Positions 1 to 11,456 of a stretch of 64,000 nt of DNA are shown in pieces. The stretch's first letter is position 1. Every line of letters starts with the position of its first letter. Source of the DNA: TIUS-1 sp964019505 (GTDB lineage Bacteria > Bacillota_I > Bacilli_A > Mycoplasmatales > Mycoplasmataceae); contig NZ_OZ026449.1 in the NCBI RefSeq assembly GCF_964019505.1, forward strand, positions 310,001 through 374,000, written 5' to 3'. The position numbers and the translations under genes were made by a program. The notes below the pieces were generated by a model. The model searched no databases, was not told the DNA's origin, and was given only the letters and a program-made list of their open reading frames with translations.

Positions 1-826
1 AACTAAAGCAGATGCAGAAACTTTAACAGTTAATAACTTAGTTAAAGTTGAAGCAGATGTAAAAGTATATAAAGGTGTAATCCAATTAAAAATAAATAAA
101 GCAACCATTGTTACACCAGAAGAACTAAAAGCAAACAAGATTGATCCTGATACTTTTGAAAGCAAAGTAAAAATGGATGTTGAAAAAGAATTCAACAGAA
201 TCATAAAAGACATCACAGGGTTCAAAAACGAAGTATATAGAGAGATTGCACTTAAGTTGTTAAATGCACACAAAGACAGATACATAAACTATCCTGCAGG
301 GATGTTTATGCATCATAACTTAGTTGGTGGTTTACTATGACATAGTATTTCATTATATGATATGGCTAAAGGTATTAAACCAGTTTATGCTTATTCTCAA
401 AACATAGATTGAGAACTAGTATATGTTGGGGCATTATTGCATGACTTTGGAAAAGTAATTGAAATGAAAGACAAACAAGGAACTGACTATACTGAGTATG
501 GAAAACTAATTGGACATATTTCAATTGGTTCTCAATTTGTATATAGAACTGCATTAGAGCTTGGTTTCATCAAACCTAAAGACACAACAATGAATGAAGA
601 CGTAATGAAACTACAACACGTTATTATAGCTTCACATGGTCAATTAGAATATGGTTCACCAATTGAACCAAGATTAATTGAAGCAATCATTGTTTCATCA
701 TTAGATCACATTGATGCAAGACTAAACAAGGTAAGTTCAGAATTAGATAGAATTGAAACAGGAAGTTTCACAGCCCGTATTCCTTCAGAGAAGGGTGCTC
801 AATTCTTAAAACATAAAAAGAATTAA
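1..826 (+). CDS. yhaM: 3'-5' exoribonuclease YhaM family, 5' end outside window
   Basis: Seen: an open frame from base 2 to a TAA at 824-826, 274 residues, entered mid-gene. The first ~45 residues look like the end of an OB-fold (VKVYKGVIQLKINKATIV). An HD domain follows, with HHNLVGGLLWHS (metal-binding His; the Trp is TGA) and ALLHDFGKV. Known: YhaM-type proteins are about 310 residues and trim single-stranded RNA or DNA 3' ends with a metal in the HD domain, so roughly 40 residues are missing upstream. The gene ends against a hairpin terminator shared with the convergent HIT gene. The family is clear; the choice between YhaM and a close HD/OB paralogue is slightly less so. Confidence 0.88.
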
Positions 827-836
827 AACCGCAAAG

Positions 837-865
837 AAAAACAACACTCAATTGTGTTGTTTTTA
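837..865. terminator. Bidirectional rho-independent terminator
   Basis: AAAACAACAC and GTGTTGTTTT flank a short TCAATT loop, with A-runs on one side and T-runs on the other. It sits between the convergent ends of yhaM and the HIT gene and can serve both strands. Confidence 0.85.
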
Positions 866-1267
866 TTATTTTGTAATTTGTTCAAATGATTTATCAATAT
901 CAATTTTTTCAACAATATTATTTTTAGTAACAAAGCCTTCAGTTTTTTTGTACTTAGGTATCACATGTTGGTGAAAGTGAAATACCATTTGAAATGCCTC
1001 ACTACCTTGATTTGATACAAAGTTAAAACCTTGAATATTATCAATTGAATTAGATAATAGATTTGACACATGCTTCGAGGCTTTACTTACTTCACTCAAA
1101 TAATGATCATCACATTCACTAAAGTTTTCAAAATGTTTTTTTGGAATAACCAATGTATGACCATAACTTACAGGAGAAACATCTAAGAAGGCGAACACAA
1201 ATTCGTTTTCATATACTTTCTTAGAATTAATTGATCCATCTATAATTTTACAAAACAAACAATTCAT
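866..1267 (-). CDS. hinT: HIT family protein (HinT-like purine nucleotide hydrolase)
   Basis: This 133-residue protein opens with CLFCKIIDGSI and carries the histidine-triad motif HFHQHVIP (His 97, 99, 101), both typical of bacterial HinT. Known: the family hydrolyses adenosine phosphoramidates and AMP-lysine. The start ATG overlaps the stop of the upstream lipoprotein by one base (TAATG), so it is translationally coupled as the last gene of a three-gene operon. In Mycoplasma hominis HinT is encoded with, and binds, two membrane proteins named P60 and P80. The order, coupling and protein sizes here match that arrangement, so a membrane-associated role is inferred. Confidence 0.9.
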   Translation of the reverse strand: MNCLFCKIIDGSINSKKVYENEFVFAFLDVSPVSYGHTLVIPKKHFENFSECDDHYLSEVSKASKHVSNLLSNSIDNIQGFNFVSNQGSEAFQMVFHFHQHVIPKYKKTEGFVTKNNIVEKIDIDKSFEQITK

Positions 1268-2976
1268 TACATATCCTCGTCTTCTTCGTCATCAATGTAT
1301 TTTTTAACCATGTCTCAAATACCTGAATAGTATATTTGTTCTTTGTCTAAATACCTAGAATAGATGTCGCGTTTAGCTGCGTCAACAAAAGTTGCATCGG
1401 TACATGCCATGTATAATAATTCATTAATAAAGTTATCTCTATTTGAGTTTTCAGATAATGTTGCTCTAACATCCGTTGAACCTTTTGTGTTTACGTGTTT
1501 ATTGCTTCAAGTACTTAAAATATCTTCTTTGTCACCTGTTTGACCAGCTCTACCAAGTTTAATATTTTTCGAATTACCGGCACCGTCAGATAGTGAATAA
1601 ACTGATGTGGCATCAGCATAACCAACTTCCGGTTTAGATTTTGCTCCAGCCATTAGTTCGATGAAATAGACAGGTAAAACAACAGCAATTTCATTGTAAT
1701 TAGGGTTCTCGACATCAAACCCTGGTTGAGTAGAAGTGTTTGAAATAATTTTAGGTCCATCTTGTTGTGAGTTTACTTTATCAGCTCATGATTTTCCTGA
1801 AGTCGGATCTTCTCCGAAACCGTCAAACTTAATACCTTGATAACCAGATAATCCAAAATATGAATCATATGAACTATCATCTAAAATTAAATTTTCAGGA
1901 GTAATTAACGAATTCAATTTATTCACAGCTTCTAAAATTGTTGCTGGATTTTCTTTATTCTTAAGTTCCTGGTTTTGGGTGTTGATTTCATTTCAAAACT
2001 TGTCGTTATCAGCTGCTGTTGCAAACTTTTTGTACTTAATTGTTCACACCATTCTAACATTTGTTTTTCATTCACTTGAATTGTTAAAATCCTGAAGTTT
2101 TTTTGTGAATGAATTTGTTGGATCAATGTAAGCATCAGTGCCTCTAAATCTGAACATGTTAGTATTCATGTGACTCATAACCATCACATCTGAAACAATA
2201 TCTGCCTTTAATTGATTTTCAAAGTAATCTTGGAATCTTAAAGATAGGGCGGTTTGAGCAGAAACTTCTCCTCTTTTTGCACCATCTTCACTTTTTATCA
2301 CAAATTGTGCTCCACGGTTATCGACTTCAAATTCTTTTGTAAGTGTTTGAATTGTAGGAATGTTAGATTCAACTTCTGAACCATTAGGAATTTCAACACT
2401 TGTTATTCAAAGGACTTCTTCATCAGTTTCGTTTTTGAATCATACTTGATCACCAGACTTAACATCAATTGGATTACCACTAAAGTCTTTAACTGAAATA
2501 TCATTAATTACATTCAAACCAAATCCATCCATTAATTTTTGGAAATCAAATGATTCATTGTTTGATAAAGAAGTTGTGTATTCTTTAAATAATTTCTTTT
2601 GTGCAATAGAGTTTGCTTGGAGATCATAAGAAGCATCCTTAAAATCTGCTGCTTTCTCGTACTCTACAAACACTTTGTCATCGTCTGATGTTTTTAGTAG
2701 TTTCAAGTTAGAATTTGTATCTTCAAATGCTGATTGCAGACCCAAAGTAGAATCTAATGTTGATTGAATAACTTCATTAACTTCTGATTCACTAAGATAA
2801 TCACCAAGATTCATCTTGATGTCTTCTCCGGTAATTTCAAAGATTATTTTTCTCAAAGTGTCAAAATCATATTGTAGTTTATCTTGCCTTTGTAATCCTG
2901 TTGTACATGATACAAGTAGGGAAGCGGAAGTGACTGTCAATGTTGATACTGCTAAAATAGCTAATAATTTTTTCAT
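1267..2976 (-). CDS. Lipoprotein, P60-like partner of HinT
   Basis: This is a 569-residue lipoprotein of about 60 kDa. The signal peptide begins MKKLLAILAV and ends in the lipobox LVSC, with the lipidated Cys at residue 24. Several in-frame TGA codons are read as Trp (for example DQVWFKNE and GIWDMVKK), and the frame closes at TAA 1267-1269. No enzyme motif is visible. The C-terminus is acidic (DDEEDEDM). The gene starts one base after the stop of the 755-residue lipoprotein, and its ribosome-binding site (AGGAGG) lies inside that gene's last codons. It overlaps hinT by one base. Inference: with hinT and the larger lipoprotein it forms the Mollicutes P80-P60-HinT locus. That rests on size and order, not on an alignment. 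Confidence 0.75.
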
Positions 2977-2977
2977 A

Positions 2978-5245
2978 TTAGTTACCTCCTTTTAAAGTGT
3001 AGTCCACAACATAGTTGTAGTAACTTTCACTTATTTCAAACTTTGCGTTGGGTGTAATTAAAATAAATTTCTCTTGTATTTTTTTAACCATATCAGGAGC
3101 GCTAAAAGGTTCTGTGAATTTACCTTTTGGAGGTTTAAGTGTTGTAGAAGAGGAATCCTTAATTGAATCAATAGTCTTCACTAATTCACGATATTGTTTT
3201 TCCATTGTCATGGCTGAAGTAACATCAGAACCCAAACGTAGAGTTTCGATCATTTTTGCAATATCTTTTAATAACTGTTTGCTATTTTCTTGTTCTTCAG
3301 GAGTATCGTTCTTGTCGCCAAAGTCAAAGAAGATATCTATGAATTTTTCATCAGAAGATTGTCCGTCTTTTCCTTCAATTGTTTCAGGATCAACTAATGA
3401 CTTAAAGTAATCATAAATTGCTAATTTAGCATCTAAAGACCCTTCAGTATTTGTTGAACTTGTTTTTGCTCAGTCTTTCATTGAACCAATAACGTCGTAA
3501 GTAGAAAAGCTTCCTGTTTCATTTGCTACTAATGAGTTATTTATTAGGTATTTAGCATATTCGTTTTCAATTGTTTTATTAATTCCACTTAAGTTTGAAT
3601 TAACTTCTCCGGATCCTACACCATAATCATAAACTGCATCTATTTTTTGTGCAGAATCTAACTTATTAAAATTGAATAGTGCCATTTGTTGTGCAAGTAG
3701 CTCTTTTGAAACTTTGTCTGACTCCATCTCTTCAAGTCTTTCGATTACTTCATTACTTTTACCTTGTTCTATTGCTCCGTGAACATAAATAAAGTGAATA
3801 CCAGTTGCATCTGCATAAACAAGTATGTTTGGATTTGATCCAACAGAACCATACATATTTTCATCAGTTACTCTATTTATTTTTTCAATAAATTTAACGC
3901 CATCGTTCTCACCTTCGTAAGCAGGTGTAGAAGTAATTGTTTGACCCGTTCCACCGTTTAAGACAGCGTCGTAAACAACAGATTTTAAATATGAATCTTG
4001 TTCACCATCAATAGTTATAATTTTATCAGCCTTTGTAACGGTACCACCATAGTCACTTGAAAAATCAGGATCAGTGATCATTGAAGCTCAACCTTTATTG
4101 TTTGTGGCTCTCACTTCAATATCTGCTAAAAATTTATTTAACTTTGTAGCATCTTCTCCGGCACCAATGTTACTTATACTTTTACTGTTAATTCCTTTTT
4201 CAAACTCAGTTCCGGCTGTATATGCAAAACTAACTTCACTTATAACAACGGGAGCTTTAGTTGCAAAGTAATCGCCTAAAAAATAATTTTGAGAATTACT
4301 TAAAATACCATTAATGCTTGTGCCATTACCAGTAACAGATAATTTATCTACTTCGTCTGGAACAGCGTGAGTTGCACCTTTGAAACCTTCAACAACATCA
4401 AACATTGTGTCAAAATCAACATCAATATTTTTTACAGATTTCATTTCACCAACTTCAGATTTACTTGAATTAAACAATTGAACAAATTCTTTTCTGTTTA
4501 ATACATTACTTGGTGTTTTGATTTCATTTTTATATTTTTCTACGTCGTCTTTAATTAAATCATTATGTTTATTTCAAATCGAATCTAGTTCTTTTTCACC
4601 AACAAGGTTAACACCACTATGGTAATTATCGATAAGAACTTTTTGAATTCTTGATTCAACATTATCGTCACCATCAATTAATAGAGACATTTTATATTTG
4701 CTTTCTAAAAAGGGTAGGTCAGCATCGTCAACACCTTTTTGGAAATTAGGAAATTTTGCAACAAGTTGTTCTTTTCATTTTTTCTCTCATTTTTTACCAT
4801 GATCTTTTTCAAGTAGGTCTTTTTCATCTTTAATTTGTTTGTCAACTGATTCGTTAACGTTGCTTCAAACATTGCTCAAAGTAGCTGAAGTAGAGTCATC
4901 ATAAAGTTTAAAATCTGTATTCTTAGGTTTTCCATCTCCAACAATTACACCATTGTCATCTTTTTCCATATTGAAAAATAATTCAAGATTACTCAAAAAA
5001 GAGTGGTTTGCAATTTCTAAAACATCTTGTAATATTTTGTTTTTAAATCCTGGTTTTTGTTTTATTGATTCTAAAATTTTTCCAGAATCAAGAACCATCT
5101 CACCATCAATTTCTTTTCCGTATTCTAAGATAATTGAATTACCATCTGAATTAATATGTTCGTCACCATTGGCACATGAAATTAAAATTGCAGCCGGTGC
5201 AACTGATAGAGAGACTACTCCAAGAAGTGTCATTAGTTTTTTCAT
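2978..5245 (-). CDS. Lipoprotein, P80-like partner of HinT
   Basis: This is a 755-residue protein of about 80 kDa. Its signal peptide begins MKKLMTLLGV and ends in the lipobox LISC (Cys 24). I chose the ATG at 5245 over an in-frame ATG 13 codons upstream because it gives a compact lipoprotein signal and follows a GGAG at a workable distance. Six or so TGA codons are read as Trp (for example KKWEKKW). The exposed part is hydrophilic and helix-rich, with no enzymatic motif I recognise. It is the first gene of the leftward operon and divergent from sufS. Inference: P80-like, by size, position and coupling to the 569-residue lipoprotein and HinT. Confidence 0.72.
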
Positions 5246-5332
5246 AAATATAAATCTCCGTATAAACATAAATATTATATACAATTATATATAGATTAAA
5301 CACACAAATACCAATTCAATTTAGGAGGGTAA
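5246..5332. promoter_or_regulatory. Divergent promoter region, lipoprotein operon / sufS
   Basis: This is an 87-base AT-rich gap between divergent genes. Leftward, TATAAT-like hexamers occur twice (within 5275-5295) upstream of the lipoprotein start. Rightward, TATATA lies upstream of the strong AGGAGG of sufS. No clear -35 hexamer could be assigned on either strand. Confidence 0.5.
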
Positions 5333-6538
5333 ATGTTCAAAAAAGAATTCCAAAAATCATTCAACAATAAAATGGTTTATCTTGATAGTGGTGCAACTTC
5401 TATGAAGTTAGATCTTGTTGTAGAATCTGAAATTGAATTTTTAACAAAATTCAACACAAACACTCACAACGAAGTGTCTGAAAGTTCATCTAAGATAAAT
5501 GAATTAATTGAAAATTTACGCGTAAAAGTTAAAGAATTTTTAAATACAAAAGAGGGTAATGTGGCTTTTGTTTCTGGAACAACATATGCATCAAACCAAT
5601 TAGCATTCGGTTTAATTGAAGAAATTAATGCCAAACATGAAGTTGTAGTTACTGCTGTAGAACACAGTTCAAATCTGCTTCCATGAATTGAAATCTCAAA
5701 TAAAACAGGTGCTAAACTAAATTATTTTGACTTAAATAATGACGGAACAATTGATATCAAAAGCATAAATAAAGTGGTTAATAAGAATACAAAAATAGTA
5801 TCTTTTGCCCACATTTCTAACACACTTGGATATGAAAATGATGTAAAAAAAATAGTAGAAGAAATCAAAAAAATAAATGAAAATACATTAATTTTTATCG
5901 ATTGTGCTCAATCAATATCACATGAAAAGATTAATGTTTTTGAATGGGGAGTTGATGCAATTACTTTTTCAACACACAAAATGTACGGGCCATTTGGACT
6001 GGGTATTTTGTGAGCAAAAGACACAATTTTAAACAGATTAAAACCACTAGTACTTGGTGGTGGTAACATAGTTAGTGTTGAAAGAAATTCATTTCAACTA
6101 TCAGATGGACCACATAAACTTGAAGCTGGAACTATGAACTTAAGTTCAATTTATGCTTTCGATAAGTTATTAGATTGATATCAAAAAACAGATATTAATA
6201 ACATTAAAAGTTATGAATTAAAATTGAAAAAATATTTTGTTAGTGAATTTAACAAACTAAATGACGATGAAATTATTATCTATAATCTAGATAATAATCA
6301 GTCATCAATACTATTCAACATCAAAGGTGTAAGCTCACAAGATTTTGCAATATTTTTAGAAAAAAAATATCAAATTATTACTCGCGCGGGACAACATTGC
6401 GCTCAGTTGACTAAAGAATTAACAAATAGCAAAACAACAGTTAGAGCGACATTATCTATAGTAAATACAAAAGCAGATATTGATAAATTAATTGAAGCAT
6501 TTAAAGACAAAGATAAATGAAGTGAGTACATAATTTAA
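5333..6538 (+). CDS. sufS: Cysteine desulfurase SufS
   Basis: This PLP enzyme removes sulfur from cysteine for Fe-S clusters and sulfur transfer. Its 401 residues match the family length. The PLP lysine is Lys216 in STHKMYGP; His111 (AVEHSSN) and Asp190 (IFIDCAQS) are the ring-stacking and pyridine-contacting residues; the catalytic Cys356 is in RAGQHCAQ, the group II (SufS/CsdA) loop. The frame includes Trp TGA codons and ends at TAA 6536-6538, after a TGA near 6520 that standard-code reading would call a stop. AGGAGG precedes the ATG. The SufU gene follows after 8 bases. This two-gene SufSU set without sufBCD nearby is the common minimal version in Mollicutes. Confidence 0.95.
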
Positions 6539-6546
6539 GGGGCAAT

Positions 6547-6960
6547 ATGAACAACAGAGAAATAATGCTAAAAAATTATACTAACCCAGAATTCAAAAGA
6601 GATTTAAGAGGTTCAAATATTGTCATTGAAGAATATAAATCAAGATCATGTAATGATGATGTTGTTTTATATTTTAATGTTAAAGGTTTAATTATAAAGG
6701 AAATGACCTTTTTAGGAGATGGGTGTGCAGTTTCAACATCTAATGCAAATATTATTTGTAAGATATTTACAAATAAGCAAATTGATGAATGTAAATTAAT
6801 TGCTGAAGAATATCTAAAAATGATTAACAATGAAGCATTTGATAAACAAATAGTTGGTGAGTTAATCATTTTTGAAGAAATTAAAAATCAAAGAAGTAGA
6901 AAGACATGTGCAACTTTAACAATGAACACATTCAATAACTATATTAATAAATCATATTAA
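6547..6960 (+). CDS. sufU: SufU-type sulfur acceptor / Fe-S scaffold
   Basis: This 137-residue IscU-fold protein accepts persulfide from SufS. The zinc ligands of the SufU family can be placed at Cys35 and Asp37 (SCNDD), Cys60 (GDGCAVS) and Cys121 (KTCATL). It follows sufS by 8 bases and is clearly co-transcribed. Known: in Gram-positive bacteria SufU activates SufS rather than acting as a classic scaffold. Confidence 0.93.
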   Translation: MNNREIMLKNYTNPEFKRDLRGSNIVIEEYKSRSCNDDVVLYFNVKGLIIKEMTFLGDGCAVSTSNANIICKIFTNKQIDECKLIAEEYLKMINNEAFDKQIVGELIIFEEIKNQRSRKTCATLTMNTFNNYINKSY

Positions 6961-7006
6961 TATATAATATATGCAAGGCGTGGGCCTGACAGGAGAATAT
7001 TATTGT

Positions 7007-7336
7007 ATGAAAAAAGCAGATAACATTAAAGTTAAAATTACTGCCATAGAAAACTTTGGTGCTTTTATTGAGCATCATAATGAAGATGAGGTTTGAAAAG
7101 GATTAATACACATTTCTGAATTTTCTGACTTCTTCGTTACAGCTATTACTGACTTTGTAAATGTTGGTGATGAAGTTGATGTTGAAATCTTAGAAGTAAA
7201 TAACGATAAAAAACAATTGAAATTGAGTTACAAATCAATTAGACCAGAACTAAAAAAGTCATCAGAAATTAGAGAAACTGGTGATGGTTTTGACAAACTA
7301 AAATCAAATACTGATAAAAAAGTAAACAAAAGGTAA
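7007..7336 (+). CDS. S1 RNA-binding domain protein (YugI/GSP13-like)
   Basis: This 109-residue protein is a single S1 domain: VKITAIENFGAFIEHH, then GLIHISEFSD, then VGDEVDVEILEVNNDKKQLKLSYK, followed by a short charged tail. Known: such small S1 proteins associate with ribosomes or RNA. One Trp is TGA. AGGAG at 6991-6995 points to the ATG at 7007. An in-frame ATG at 6971 would add 12 residues but would place the Shine-Dalgarno inside the gene, so I prefer 7007. It is followed after 3 bases by pgi, so the two are one transcript. Confidence 0.85.
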
Positions 7337-7339
7337 TTA

Positions 7340-8623
7340 ATGATTAATACTAATTTAAAATTCTCAGGAATTGAAAAAGAAGTAAAACAGTTTGACAAAA
7401 ATAAAGTTTCTAATATACACAAAATGATCCATGAAAAATCAGGTCTTGGTAACGAATTCTTAGGATGAGTTGATTGACCAGAAACTTTTAATAAAGCAGA
7501 ACACGATAGAATGAAAGTTGTTGCAAACGACTTGCGTTCTAAAATAGATGTTTTATTAGTTGTAGGAATCGGAGGGAGTTATCTTGGTGCTAGAGCAGCA
7601 GATGAAATGATCAGAGGTTTATACCCAACTGACAAAGTTGAATTAATATATGTGGGAAACACTATGAGTTCAACTTACACTCAAAACATACTTGACTATA
7701 TCAAAAACAAAGAATTCGGAATTGTTAATGTTTCTAAATCAGGAACAACAACAGAACCAGGAATCGCATTTAGAATTTTTGAAGAATTCTTAATTAACAC
7801 AAAAGGTAATGATGTTGCTAAATCAAGAATCGTTGCTGTAACAGATAAATCACGTGGTGCATTAAAAGAAATGGCTGACGCAAAAGGATATGAAACTTTT
7901 GTAATTCCAGATGACATCGGTGGTAGATTCTCTGTAACAACTCCGGTTGGATTATTTGCATTATTGGTAGCCGGTGTTGACACTGACGCAATAATGAGAG
8001 GCGCACTAAAATCCAAAAAAGATCTATCAAAAGAATCGAATGATGCTTACCAATATGCGATCGCGAGATACTTACTTCACACAGAGAAAAAATATTCATC
8101 TGAGATGTTGGTATCATACGAACTTCAATTACAAGTTTTTACTGAATGGTGAAAACAATTATTTGGAGAATCAGAAGGTAAGGATGGTAAAGGTCTTTTG
8201 CCAACAAGTTGTATTTTTTCAACTGATCTTCATTCACTTGGGCAATTTATTCAAGATGGTACAAAAAACATAATATTTGAATCAATTATTCGTGTTAAAA
8301 AACCACAAGTGGATATCAATGTTCCTAAATTAGAAAATGATTTAGACGGACTAAACTATTTAACTAAAAATTCATTACACAAAATTAACAATATCGCAAT
8401 TGAAGGAGTAATTGATGCCCATGTAAATGGCGCTCAAATTCCAAATATTGTTTTAGAGTTTGATAAAATGGATGATGAAATGTTTGGTTATGCAACATAT
8501 TGATTTATGAAAGCTTGTGCTATGAGTGCTTATCTATTGGGTATTAATCCATTTGATCAGCCAGGTGTTGAGGTTTATAAAAAAAATATGTTTAAACTAC
8601 TCGGGAAACCAGGAATTAAATAG
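7340..8623 (+). CDS. pgi: Glucose-6-phosphate isomerase
   Basis: This cytosolic glycolytic enzyme interconverts glucose-6-P and fructose-6-P. It is 427 residues, the short form common in Gram-positives. Visible signatures are VVGIGGSYLGARA, the phosphate-binding SKSGTTTEPG loop, and GGRFSVTTPVGL. Five or so Trp codons are TGA, which splits it under the standard code. It starts 3 bases after the S1-domain gene and ends at TAG, followed directly by a strong terminator. Confidence 0.95.
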
Positions 8624-8627
8624 AATC

Positions 8628-8655
8628 AAAAAGCAGTTAAAACTGCTTTTTTATT
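8628..8655 (+). terminator. Rho-independent terminator after pgi
   Basis: AAAAAGCAGT and ACTGCTTTTTT flank a short TAAA loop and end in a T-run. Confidence 0.88.
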
Positions 8656-8722
8656 TATGCATTATTTATGCAATTAAAAATCATTAAAACATTTATCTTG
8701 TTAAAATAGTAGTGAGGTTTTT

Positions 8723-9223
8723 ATGATAAAAAATACTGAATTAGTTTATTTAAGTGAAAAACAATCAATGCTTGATAACTACATAATTAAATCAAAACAA
8801 ATTACTGTAAATGATGATGTTAAAAAGAAAAAAAGAATCGCATTTATGGTTGAGTTATTTGAATTTATTAATGAAGAAAAAAGCTTTAAGTACTGATCAA
8901 ATAAACGCAACATAAATCAAAACGATTTAATTGAAGAGTTTATTGATGGTATTCACTTTATTATTTCTATAGGTAATGATTTATCATTTAACTTCAATGA
9001 CCACAAAGATAATTATTTTAAAAATAATATTGATGATTGTATTATCGACATTATTGAGAAATTTAATACATTCAACAAAAAACTAGACACAATAACATAT
9101 GATGAAATGTTAACAAGTTTTTTAAACATTGGATTTAACTTAAATTTTCAAACTGATGAAATATTAAAAATATATAACGAAAAAAATAAGAAAAATTTTG
9201 AGAGACAAGACAATGGATATTAA
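8723..9223 (+). CDS. dut: dUTP diphosphatase, all-alpha (dimeric) type
   Basis: This 166-residue enzyme hydrolyses dUTP to dUMP and PPi, keeping uracil out of DNA. It belongs to the all-alpha NTP-PPase (MazG-like) class rather than the beta-barrel trimeric class. The FELFEFINEEKSFKYWS segment and the EEFIDGIHFIISIG helix (metal-binding Glu and Asp) fit this family. The Trp in KYWS is TGA. GAGG precedes the ATG. The 3' end overlaps the next gene's ATG by 11 bases in another frame. Confidence 0.85.
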
Positions 9224-9968
9224 TACAATCACAAGTACAAAAAACGAGTACATAAAAGAAATTTCAAAATTGAAAACTGATTATTCAGAAAAGTACATCT
9301 TAGAGGGTGTACATACAATCGAAGAAGCTCTTAAATATGGAGTTATTGAATCAATATTATTCACAAACAAAAACACAATCAAGTTGAGTGAATATGGAGA
9401 TGCAATTAAAAAATACCTAATTACAGAAGAGGTGGCTCAAAAAATAAGTGCCGTCAAAACAAACCAAGGTGTATTTGCTGTTTGTAAAATAATTGAAAAA
9501 GAAATTGATTTAAGTAGTAATGTTTTAGTTTTAGATGATGTACAAGACCCGGGTAACATGGGAACTTTAATTAGAAGTGCAAAAGCATTTGGGTTTAATT
9601 CAATTGTAGCTGGAGAAAGAAGTGTTGGTTTCTTTAACCCAAAAGTTGTTAGATCAACACAAGCTAATCATTTTTCAATGAGTCTTGTTAAAAAGAATCT
9701 TGAACAAATGATTAAGTTTTTAAAAGCGAACGAGTATTTAATTGTAGGTACTTTTTTGAATCAAGATTCAAAAAAAACTATCACATCAAATACGAAATTT
9801 AAGGATAAAAAAATTGCACTTATTTTAGGAAATGAAGGTAATGGGATTGATATCGAATATTTAGAATCAATTGATGTTAACTATGTAATTAAGATGAGTG
9901 AAGAAGTTGAGTCACTAAATGTTGCCATTGCTGGTTCAATAATAATGAGTAGTATATATAAAATCTAA
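9213..9968 (+). CDS. rlmB: SpoU-family RNA 2'-O-methyltransferase (RlmB-like)
   Basis: This is a 251-residue protein with an N-terminal substrate-binding part and a C-terminal SPOUT domain. The three SpoU motifs are in order: DVQDPGNMGTLIRSAKAFG, LILGNEGNGI and MSEEVESLNVAIAGSI. Together they form the knotted AdoMet site. I used the ATG at 9213; a TTG five codons upstream is in frame but less likely. The family methylates ribose in 23S rRNA or tRNA, and the exact target cannot be read from sequence. It overlaps dut by 11 bases. Confidence 0.87.
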   Translation: MDINTITSTKNEYIKEISKLKTDYSEKYILEGVHTIEEALKYGVIESILFTNKNTIKLSEYGDAIKKYLITEEVAQKISAVKTNQGVFAVCKIIEKEIDLSSNVLVLDDVQDPGNMGTLIRSAKAFGFNSIVAGERSVGFFNPKVVRSTQANHFSMSLVKKNLEQMIKFLKANEYLIVGTFLNQDSKKTITSNTKFKDKKIALILGNEGNGIDIEYLESIDVNYVIKMSEEVESLNVAIAGSIIMSSIYKI

Positions 9969-10011
9969 TAATTTGATTTAGTGGTAAAATCAAAACATTC
10001 ACGAGGTAAGT

Positions 10012-11427
10012 ATGGATTACAAAGCAATGATTAACAATGAGTTCATTGTTACAAAAAATAAACAAAATATTTTAAGCCCAATTGACAATAAAGTAATTGG
10101 TACTGTTAGTGCGTTATTAGAATCAGATATCAATAATGCATATGACGTTGCAAAAACTTCACAAAAAGAGTGAGAGAAAACTCAATTGCTTAAAAGAATA
10201 GAAGTTATTGAAAAATTTAAAAATGAAATTATCAAAAATAAAGATAAAATTGCAGACATTATGATGGCAGAAATTGCCAAACCATTAAAAGAGTCTTTAG
10301 CAGAAGTACAAAGAACAGTTGAAATAATTGATTTTACAATCGAAGAAGTTAGACGTTTTTATCCAACAGCAATGGACGCTAAGGGTTGAGGAATTGAAAA
10401 TAAAATAGGTGTATTTGAAAGAGTGCCTGTTGGAGTAGTTTGTGCTATTTCACCATTCAACTATCCATTCAACTTAGCATTAGCAAAAATAATTCCAGCA
10501 CTATTAACTGGAAATACAGTTGTATTTAAACCAGCAACACAAGGGTCATTAACTGGTTCATTTATTGGAAAGTTGTGAGTTGATGCTAAATTGCCAAAAG
10601 GTATATTTAACGTAGTTACTGGTAAGGGAAGCGATATTGGTGACATTATTGTCTCAAATAAAAACATCAACATGATTTCTTTTACTGGTTCAGTAAAGGT
10701 TGGTCAAAGAATTAAATCAATCGCAAAAACTTCAAACATCGTTTTAGAACTTGGTGGTAAAGATGCTGCTTTAGTTTTAGATGATAAAAATTTAGATCTA
10801 TATGTATCAGAAATTATTAGTGGTTCATTTGGTTTTGCTGGACAAAGATGTACAGCTATAAAACGTGTACTAACAACTAATGAAGTGGCTGATAAATTGG
10901 TTCCATTATTAGAGGCAAAAATAAAAGCATTTAAACACGGAAACCCAAAAACAAATCCCGATATAGTACCTGTGGTTAATGAGCCAACAAGAGATTATAT
11001 TATGGGATTAATTGATAACGCTAAAACTAAAGGCGCATCAATTAAAACTGGTGGAACATACGAAGGTAATTTAATACAAGCTACATTAATTGATAACGTA
11101 ACTAAAGATATGAGAATTGCTTGAGAAGAACCATTTGGTCCAGTACTTCCAATTATTAGATGTAAAGATTTGGATGAAATTATAACAATCCAAAATGAAT
11201 CAAATTTTGGGTTACAGTCATCAGTGTTTACAACAGATATTAATTTGGCATTTAGTGTAGCTAAACAAATTGAAGTAGGTACAGTTAACATTAATTCAAG
11301 ACCACAACGTGGACCTGATAATTTTCCGTTCTTAGGAATCAAAGATTCGGGAGAAGGTGTCCAAGGTATCAAAGAGTCATTAAATTCAATGACTCGTTAT
11401 AAAGGTATTGTTATTAATTGAAAATAA
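10012..11427 (+). CDS. gapN: NADP-dependent non-phosphorylating glyceraldehyde-3-P dehydrogenase
   Basis: This 471-residue aldehyde-dehydrogenase-fold enzyme oxidises glyceraldehyde-3-phosphate directly to 3-phosphoglycerate with NADPH formation. Catalytic residues visible are Asn150 (SPFNYPF), Glu246 (LELGGKDAA) and Cys280 (GQRCTAIKRV). The GQRCTAIKRV and RGPDNFPFLGIKDSGEG stretches are characteristic of GapN rather than other aldehyde dehydrogenases. Known: GapN is a major NADPH source in organisms lacking the oxidative pentose phosphate route. GAGG precedes the ATG; TGA encodes several Trp; the stop is TAA at 11425. Confidence 0.92.
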
Positions 11428-11456
11428 AAAGTTGTTAGATCACTAACAACTTTTTT
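11427..11456. terminator. Bidirectional terminator, gapN / convergent membrane gene
   Basis: AAAAGTTGTTAG and CTAACAACTTTT with an ATCA loop, T-rich on the right and A-rich on the left. It lies exactly between the convergent stop codons. Confidence 0.88.

Noticed and set aside
7696..8117. Two leftward open frames of about 100 residues opposite pgi
   Set aside because: Shadow frames of a well-conserved gene, with no ribosome-binding site or recognisable product.
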